A DNA stretch of 64,000 bases from Symbioplanes lichenis (lineage in GTDB: Bacteria > Actinomycetota > Actinomycetes > Mycobacteriales > Micromonosporaceae), in assembly GCF_030709675.1 (NCBI RefSeq), contig NZ_JAUZQD010000006.1, forward strand, positions 434,001-498,000. Reading direction: 5' to 3'. Below the pieces are notes generated by a model, which was not told the DNA's origin, made no database searches, and saw only the letters and a list, made by a program, of their open reading frames with translations. Shown here piece by piece: positions 58,790-64,000 of the stretch. Within the stretch, counting starts at the first letter, position 1. Each line of letters opens with the position of its first letter. A program made the translations under genes and the position numbers.

Positions 58790-59788
58790 ATGAGCACCGT
58801 CGTGAGGGGGAAGGCCTGGCGGGTCGCGAGTCACGGGGATCCGGCGCGGGTCGTGCAGATGCGGGAGATGGCGTGGCCGGAGCCGGGCCACGGGCACATT
58901 TTGATCAGGGTACGCACGGCCGGGGCGGGCCACCCCGACCAGCTGATCGCCACGGGACACTTCCCGGGCCTGCCCGGCCCGCCGACCGGTCTCGGCGCCG
59001 AGGCAGCCGGGGAGGTCGTGGCCACGGCGCCGCGGTCCGCGTACAGGATCGGTGATCAGGTCCTGGGTCTGACCGCCGTGGACTCGGGCTGGGGCGGGCT
59101 CGCCGACTACACGTACCTGCAGGAGCAGGGCACCATGCGCATCCCGGACGGCATGGCCGACGAGGAGGCGGGCGGGTTCGCGGTCGGCTTCCGCACCGCG
59201 TACGCGGGCCTGGTCGACCGCGCGCCGGTCGAGAAGGGCCAGTACCTGGTCGTGCTGGGCGCCTCGGGCAGCACCGGCGCGACCGCCGTCCAGCTCGGCC
59301 GGGCCCTCGGCGCCCACGTCGTCGCCGTGACGGGCGGTCCCGGCGGCCGCGACTTCTGTCTGCGCTGCGGCGCCGAGACCGTCCTCGACCGGCACGCCGG
59401 CAACCTCGCCGCCCAGATCCGCGCGGCCACCGGCGGCCACGGCGCCGACCTGATCTACGACCCGGTGGGCGGCACGGCCGCCGTGGCCGCCATGGGGGGC
59501 CTGGTCCGCAACGGCCGCATCGCCCTGGTCGGCGTGGCCGGCGGCCTGCCCGCCCCGATCGACCCGCTGGTCCTGCTCTTCGCCAACCTCACGGCGATCG
59601 GCGTGTACGCGGGCGGCTACAGCGCGGCCCAGGACGCGGCGGCCTGGGAAGCCCTCGCCCGCCTCGCCCGCGACCGCAAGATCCGCACCCCGGTCGGCGC
59701 CGTCCGCTCCTTCGCCGACGTCCCCGACCTGATCGCCACCCTCGACAACTCCCCACCCGGCAAGGTCGTCGTCCGCGTGGCGGTCTAG
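58790..59788 (+). CDS. Zinc-independent quinone oxidoreductase (MDR family)
   Basis: The 332-residue protein has the GroES-like N-domain (PEPGHGHILIRVRTAGAGHPD, seen as GHGHILIRVRTAGAG) and the NADPH-binding motif VLGASGSTGATAVQLGRALG (AxGxxG). It lacks the structural and catalytic zinc Cys/His sets, as in Qor-type enzymes. Its start lies 38 bp after the acyl-CoA ligase stop, so they may be co-transcribed. A GNAT gene follows after 11 bp. Confidence 0.88.
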   Translation: MSTVVRGKAWRVASHGDPARVVQMREMAWPEPGHGHILIRVRTAGAGHPDQLIATGHFPGLPGPPTGLGAEAAGEVVATAPRSAYRIGDQVLGLTAVDSGWGGLADYTYLQEQGTMRIPDGMADEEAGGFAVGFRTAYAGLVDRAPVEKGQYLVVLGASGSTGATAVQLGRALGAHVVAVTGGPGGRDFCLRCGAETVLDRHAGNLAAQIRAATGGHGADLIYDPVGGTAAVAAMGGLVRNGRIALVGVAGGLPAPIDPLVLLFANLTAIGVYAGGYSAAQDAAAWEALARLARDRKIRTPVGAVRSFADVPDLIATLDNSPPGKVVVRVAV

Positions 59789-59799
59789 CCTCCGTAGGC

Positions 59800-60330
59800 G
59801 TGCCCGAATTGATCAAACCGACAACGAGCCTGCACGCCGCCTGGCTCGCCGCCCGCGACGACTGGGGTCGCGGCGTCTACCAGGACGGAGCCGGACTGCG
59901 CCCCGGAGACGAGGTCGACGACCCGGCCGGGTTCGCCACCTGGGTGCAAGGGCTGCTCCGGCAGGAGGACCCGGCGGTACCGCCCGCGGCGGGCTGGGTG
60001 CACTGCAGCTACCGGTGGATCGCCGAGGGCGGCGACGTGCTCGGTTCGATCGCGCTGCGCCACGAGCTGAACGACAACCTGTTGGAGGCCGGCGGCCACA
60101 TCGGCTACGGCGTACGTCCGGCGGCCCGGCGGCGCGGGCTCGCCTCCTGGGCGCTCGGCGAGATGCTGGGCGAGGCTCACCGGCTCGGTCTCGAGCGGGT
60201 CCTCGTCGTCTGCCGCGAGGCGAACACCGCCTCGGCGCGGACGATCGAGCGCCACGGCGGGCAGCTCGAGGACGTCCGCGACACCGAGGCCGGCCGGATG
60301 AAGCGTTACTGGATCGCGTTGCCCCGATAG
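59800..60330 (+). CDS. GNAT-family N-acetyltransferase
   Basis: The 176-residue protein starts at GTG 59800. The GNAT acetyl-CoA loop is visible in IGYGVRPAARRRGLASWALG (the RRRGLA pattern), with the C-terminal strand CREANTASARTIERHGG (cut as CREANTASARTIERHGG, residues 143-159). It is RimJ/RimL-like in layout. TAGCCT lies 8 bp upstream of the GTG, so the gene may be leaderless as well as reading through from upstream. Its 3' end overlaps the convergent formamidase gene by 25 bp. Confidence 0.88.
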   Translation: MPELIKPTTSLHAAWLAARDDWGRGVYQDGAGLRPGDEVDDPAGFATWVQGLLRQEDPAVPPAAGWVHCSYRWIAEGGDVLGSIALRHELNDNLLEAGGHIGYGVRPAARRRGLASWALGEMLGEAHRLGLERVLVVCREANTASARTIERHGGQLEDVRDTEAGRMKRYWIALPR

Positions 60331-61322
60331 CCGGCGGCCGTGGCGCGCAGGCGGTCGTGGATGCCGTCGTAGGCCGTCGCCGGTCCGAGGAAGCGCTTGG
60401 CGACCTTCGCGAGCATCGTGTAGTTGGGGTCGCAGACGTTGCCGACGGGGGCCTGGCCGGCCTGGCTGATCAGCTGATACGCGTCGAGCACGTCCAGCCC
60501 GGTCAGCCCGGCGGCCCAGGTGACGAGGTCGTGCTGGCTCATCCGGTACGCGTCCTCGAGCGGCCGGGCCGACCCGGCGGACATGAGCTCCGCGTCGGAC
60601 TCGAAGCGGGGCGTAGGGGTCGGCTCGCCCTTGATCAGGTCGAGGACGACGACCGTGTTCATGGCCGACTCGACCCCGGTGCCGCAGACCTCGCCGTCGC
60701 CCTGGCGGCAGTGGCCGTCGCCGAGGGCGAAGAGCGCGCCGGGCACGTTGACCCCGAAGTACGCGGTGACCCCGGCGCGCAGCTCCGGCGTGTCCAGGTT
60801 GCCGCCGTGCGCGTCGGGGACGATCGTCATGCGGCTCTCGGACGCGGCGGGGGCGACTCCGGCCGTACCGTGCATGGGGTCGAGGGGCAGCTCGACATGG
60901 AAGTCGCCGCGCCGGGCGTGATAGCGCACGACGCCCGCGGCGAGGTCGACGTCGTAGCGCCAGACGAGCTCGTCGAGCGGCGGGTGCAGCGTCGCCGTGG
61001 CGTGCGTGCCGGTCAGCGCGCCGAAATGCGGAAACGTCGCCGAGACGGCCCAGTCGCGGGCCGGCGTGATGGACACGAAATGCACCGCGAGGGTGTCCCC
61101 GGGCTCGGCGCCGGTCACCGCGATCGGGCCGGAGACCGGATTGAGGTACGGGAACTCGCACACCTGGGACGGCAGATCGTCCACGGTCCGCACCCGCCCG
61201 CCGAAGCAGTCCTCGGTGAACACCTCGACGACGGTTCCCGGGGCGACTTCGAGCACCGGGTCCCGGCCGCCGAAGGTGTACGACAATTCGTCCGGTGCGG
61301 GGCGGTAATTGACGACTGTCAC
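60306..61322 (-). CDS. Acetamidase/formamidase
   Basis: The 338-residue protein starts at GTG in a GTGA overlap with the permease stop. Family signatures are VEVFTEDCFGG, GAEPGDTLAVHFVSI, FGALTGTHATATLHPP (the start of the substrate loop), LGDGHCRQGDGEVCGTGVE (cut as LGDGHCRQGDGEV) with metal-binding His/Asp, and a C-terminal QLISQAG. It releases ammonia from formamide or acetamide. Coupling with an APC permease suggests uptake and use of an amide or amino-acid-derived amide as nitrogen source. Confidence 0.92.
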   Translation of the reverse strand: MTVVNYRPAPDELSYTFGGRDPVLEVAPGTVVEVFTEDCFGGRVRTVDDLPSQVCEFPYLNPVSGPIAVTGAEPGDTLAVHFVSITPARDWAVSATFPHFGALTGTHATATLHPPLDELVWRYDVDLAAGVVRYHARRGDFHVELPLDPMHGTAGVAPAASESRMTIVPDAHGGNLDTPELRAGVTAYFGVNVPGALFALGDGHCRQGDGEVCGTGVESAMNTVVVLDLIKGEPTPTPRFESDAELMSAGSARPLEDAYRMSQHDLVTWAAGLTGLDVLDAYQLISQAGQAPVGNVCDPNYTMLAKVAKRFLGPATAYDGIHDRLRATAAGYRGNAIQ

Positions 61323-62683
61323 GCGTCGGTCCCTTCGTTCATCCCGGCGAGCACGGGGCGGCGGCCGGTGGCGTAGAGGCTGATCAACACGATGATGCCC
61401 ACGCCGAGCCACGCGAATCCGAGCACCTGGGCGGCGATGTCGGCGTTGATGACCACGTACAGGAGAATGGCGAAGCCGAGGACGGGCACGACGAGGTGCC
61501 GCCACCAGTCGCGGCTGCCGTTCCGGACGACATAGTGCACGACCACGGCCACGTGCAGGGCGAGAAACGCGGTCATGGCGCCGAAATTGACGAGCGTGGA
61601 GAGCAGGGAGATGCCGTCGTCGCGGGACGCCATGTAAAGGCCGAGCGCGAGTGACAATGCGGCGACCACGAGCGTGGCATTGGCGGGTACGCGATGACGG
61701 TCGTTGATGCGGCTCAGAAAGCGCGGCATCTGCCGGTCGCGGGCCATCGCGTAGAGCAGCCGGCTGGTGGCCGCCTGCGCCACGAGCGAATTGGCGAACC
61801 CCCAGGCGATCGCCGTCGCGAGGGCCGTCAATGTCGCGAGCCACCCGCCGCCGGCCACGCGCGCGGCATCGTAGAAAGCGGTGCCTTCGGCATCGCCGTT
61901 CGCGATCAACCCCGCCGCATCCGGTACGAGCAGAGCGGCCACCCACGTCTGCACGATGAACAGGGTCCCGGCCAGCAGCAGCGCCGCCACCATCGCCCGG
62001 CCGATGGTCCGCGCCTCCTCACGGCTCTCCTCGGCGAGCATGGAGATGCCGTCGAAGCCCAGGAAGGACAACACCGCGATCGACACCGCCCCGAACACCA
62101 CGGACCATTCGAACCGATGCGCGTCGTAGAGCGGCGCGAACGACCAGTCGTCCACGGCGGCGATCGCGACGACGAGAAAGACGACGAGCACGATCAGCTC
62201 GGCGATCAGCATGACCTTGGTGACCCGGGCGGTCATTTTGATACCGAAATAGTTGACGACCGTGTTGAGCGCCACGAAGGCCACGAGCCACAGCCACACC
62301 GGAATGCCCGGGACGAGCGAGTGCATGGCCACGCCCGCCACGAGATAGAGGAGACCGGGGACGAGGACGTAGTCGAGCAGGATCACCCAGCCCGCGAGAA
62401 AACCGACCGGCGGGGCGATCCCGCGGCCGGCGTAGCTGTAGACCGAGCCGGCCATCGGGAAGGCCTTGACCATCTGGGCGTACGAGAGGGCGGTGAACAT
62501 CATCGCCACCATGCCCACCGCGTAGGCGAGCGCCACCATCCCGCCCGAGCCGCTGAATACGCTGCCGAAGATGCCGAACGGCGCGATCGGCACCATGAAG
62601 ATGAGCCCGTAGGTGAGCAGGTCCCCGAAGCTCAGCGACCGGCTCAGCTCCTGCCGGTACCCGAAACGCTCCACGTCGCCCAT
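61319..62683 (-). CDS. APC-family amino acid/amide permease
   Basis: From the ATG at 62683 (GGAGG 9 bp upstream) the protein is 454 residues with 12 membrane helices. The TM1 broken-helix motif lies in the segment FGDLLTYGLIFMVPIAPFGI, and TM6 in LSFLGFDGISMLAEES. These fit the LeuT-fold APC superfamily. It is coupled to the formamidase gene by GTGA, so both probably serve one substrate. It starts 192 bp from the 3' end of the next gene, with no gene between. Confidence 0.92.
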   Translation of the reverse strand: MGDVERFGYRQELSRSLSFGDLLTYGLIFMVPIAPFGIFGSVFSGSGGMVALAYAVGMVAMMFTALSYAQMVKAFPMAGSVYSYAGRGIAPPVGFLAGWVILLDYVLVPGLLYLVAGVAMHSLVPGIPVWLWLVAFVALNTVVNYFGIKMTARVTKVMLIAELIVLVVFLVVAIAAVDDWSFAPLYDAHRFEWSVVFGAVSIAVLSFLGFDGISMLAEESREEARTIGRAMVAALLLAGTLFIVQTWVAALLVPDAAGLIANGDAEGTAFYDAARVAGGGWLATLTALATAIAWGFANSLVAQAATSRLLYAMARDRQMPRFLSRINDRHRVPANATLVVAALSLALGLYMASRDDGISLLSTLVNFGAMTAFLALHVAVVVHYVVRNGSRDWWRHLVVPVLGFAILLYVVINADIAAQVLGFAWLGVGIIVLISLYATGRRPVLAGMNEGTDA

Positions 62684-62875
62684 GCCGGTCCGCCCTCCGC
62701 CAGAGATCGACAATCATCACTGGTGCGAGTATGGCCGGTCCCGATCTTCGGCGGAAGGCTCGCCGACCGGACCGTGGGCCACGCCCCGCAACCCGTCCGC
62801 TGGCCCCCACCCGCGGCGGCCCGGCTGCGCGAAACAGTCAGGGCCGCCCCGGGCCATCCGGCATCGGACTGCTCA

Positions 62876-64000
62876 TCACAGGTCGGACTCGACGGCATAG
62901 AGAGCGCCGAGCACGAAGCCGGCGACCAGCATCGCCAGGTTGAAGCCCGCCGTCGGGGCCAGGTCGAACAAGGCGAAGAGGGAGGCTCCCGCGTAGGCCG
63001 CCAGGGTGAGGACGAGGTACACCGCCGGCCAGCCCAGAAACATCCGGACACCCAGCGGGAAACCTTGCGAACGACGCGGGTTCCTGGGCCACAGGATGTG
63101 TTTCGCCGCTTGTCGATCGTATTCCCGGGAGGACCGTTCCGTGTAGGCGGCAGTCTGCAGCGCTGCCGCGAGGGCAACCACAATGCCGAGCGTCAGCGGC
63201 GCGTACTGCACGGCGGGCAGGTCCCCCACGAAGTCGAGCACGAGCCGGGCCACAATGAGACCCGCGGCCGCGGCCAAGGCGCCGGCGAACCAAACCAACA
63301 CCTTCGTGGCCGGGCGAGGATCGAAATACTGAGCCCTGAAGAAGCGCTCGAGCGCAAACGCCTCATAGGAGTTCCGCTGGGCGGCTCCCCGGACGTCGCG
63401 GTCCGGATGAGCCAGCATCACCCTCGTCAGCACCGCCTGGTGCCGGATCAGGAGATCCTGCGTCTCCTCGTCCGGCGGCCGGCCGCTCGCCGCGATGATG
63501 GCTGACGCACTCCGTGTGAGGATCCGTGCCGCGTTGACGTCGTTCGCCGAGACCGCGGAGTCGCCGGTGCCGTCCAGCAGGGCGATGGAATGTCGCAGAT
63601 TCTTGCGAGCCACCGGGATCGCCGCGTGGCCGGAACCGAAGGCGCTGCGGCCCCGCTCCCCGATGACCTCGTCCCTCATCCGTGCCATCGCCGCGTCCCG
63701 GGCCAGGACGTGCTGTCGTTGCCAATCGAGCAGAATCGGACCCAGGAGGTCATGGACCAGCTCGTATTCCGTTCGCTCGCCGCGGACGGCGCGGCGGAAC
63801 AGCGGTGACTCCGTACGCTTGAGATAGTCCAGCATCGATTTCAGGTGGGGTCGCACGGCGGCCCTGTCCACTACCATCCCGTCGACGGTGTAATCGTCAC
63901 GGCCATAGACGCGGAAGACCCCCGCGGCCCAGGGCGCGAAGTCCACGACCCGGAGCTGGCCCAGGATGTCGTCCACCGTCAGGGGGACCTTCGCCCCGGT
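62876..64000 (-). CDS. Four-helix membrane protein of unknown function, 5' end outside the window
   Basis: The frame is open to the right edge; a GTG at 63976 could be the start (366 residues), but eight further in-frame codons precede it with no stop, so the true start may lie outside. Residues 1-215 are soluble and helical, with charged segments (ELVHDLLGPILLDWQRQHVL). Four hydrophobic helices follow in two pairs (about 220-275 and 310-360). It ends at AVESDL. I do not recognise the family. The architecture resembles a cytosolic domain tethered by a C-terminal membrane bundle. Confidence 0.65.
   Translation of the reverse strand, partial: TGAKVPLTVDDILGQLRVVDFAPWAAGVFRVYGRDDYTVDGMVVDRAAVRPHLKSMLDYLKRTESPLFRRAVRGERTEYELVHDLLGPILLDWQRQHVLARDAAMARMRDEVIGERGRSAFGSGHAAIPVARKNLRHSIALLDGTGDSAVSANDVNAARILTRSASAIIAASGRPPDEETQDLLIRHQAVLTRVMLAHPDRDVRGAAQRNSYEAFALERFFRAQYFDPRPATKVLVWFAGALAAAAGLIVARLVLDFVGDLPAVQYAPLTLGIVVALAAALQTAAYTERSSREYDRQAAKHILWPRNPRRSQGFPLGVRMFLGWPAVYLVLTLAAYAGASLFALFDLAPTAGFNLAMLVAGFVLGALYAVESDL

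Noticed and set aside
1..64000. tRNA, rRNA, integrase, transposase or phage structural genes
   Set aside because: None was recognised on either strand. The small decayed genes show no flanking inverted repeats or target duplications that I could see.

Overview
The window is very GC-rich, with strong third-position G/C bias, frequent GTG starts and many ATGA/GTGA stop-start overlaps. It carries an RskA-type anti-sigma factor, an IniB/IniA/IniC-like locus, a DUF574 methyltransferase and a Pls/PosA-type NRPS. Together these suggest a filamentous actinomycete, most likely of the Micromonosporaceae (Actinoplanes-like). No rRNA, tRNA, CRISPR array, prophage or intact insertion sequence was found. 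Both ends cut genes: an SGNH hydrolase on the left and a membrane protein on the right.

Layout. Positions 1-5160 (minus strand) hold a secreted SGNH hydrolase and a DUF4331 / TPR / NicO-like metal transporter operon. Positions 5947-10728 (minus) hold an envelope-stress block: ECF sigma factor, RskA-like anti-sigma, membrane Ser/Thr kinase, CHRD protein and class F sortase, with a SigK-like promoter before the CHRD gene. Positions 11245-14847 hold an EamA exporter, a divergent LysR regulator and a secreted M1 peptidase closed by a strong terminator. Positions 16352-21510 hold a 1271-residue Pls/PosA-type synthetase, whose adenylation pocket reads like a lysine pocket, overlapped by a leaderless-peptide (cytosolic) M1 aminopeptidase. 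This could be a poly(basic amino acid) system. Positions 21458-34162 are accessory metabolism: an aminotransferase, an old yellow enzyme, short-chain dehydrogenases, a flavin monooxygenase, and a four-gene coupled operon (acyl-CoA dehydrogenase-like, PIG-L deacetylase, NodS-like methyltransferase, GT2).

Positions 35639-39442 contain several decayed genes: a P450 fragment next to a triterpene-cyclase-type fragment, and the tail of a hexapeptide acetyltransferase. They surround a TetR regulator and a secreted GH6 cellulase with a CelR/CebR-like operator. Positions 39456-42046 encode a response regulator and an unusual in-frame chimera of a TAP-type secreted hydrolase with a histidine kinase core. 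Positions 43138-54346 are the most distinctive region: a large LuxR-type ATPase regulator, an IniB-like acidic repeat protein, two dynamin-like GTPases (IniA/IniC-like), an acidic protein, a membrane-spanning Hsp70 with an extracytoplasmic tail, a FeeM-like acyltransferase and an E1/ThiF-like enzyme. Positions 54277-64000 hold a TIGR01777 epimerase, a short second Rho with a candidate promoter and pyrimidine-rich leader, a long-chain acyl-CoA ligase, a quinone oxidoreductase, a GNAT, a formamidase/acetamidase coupled to an APC permease, and a truncated membrane protein.

Family names come from recognising motifs by eye. No database search was possible, so residue positions are approximate and functional links are inferences unless stated otherwise.
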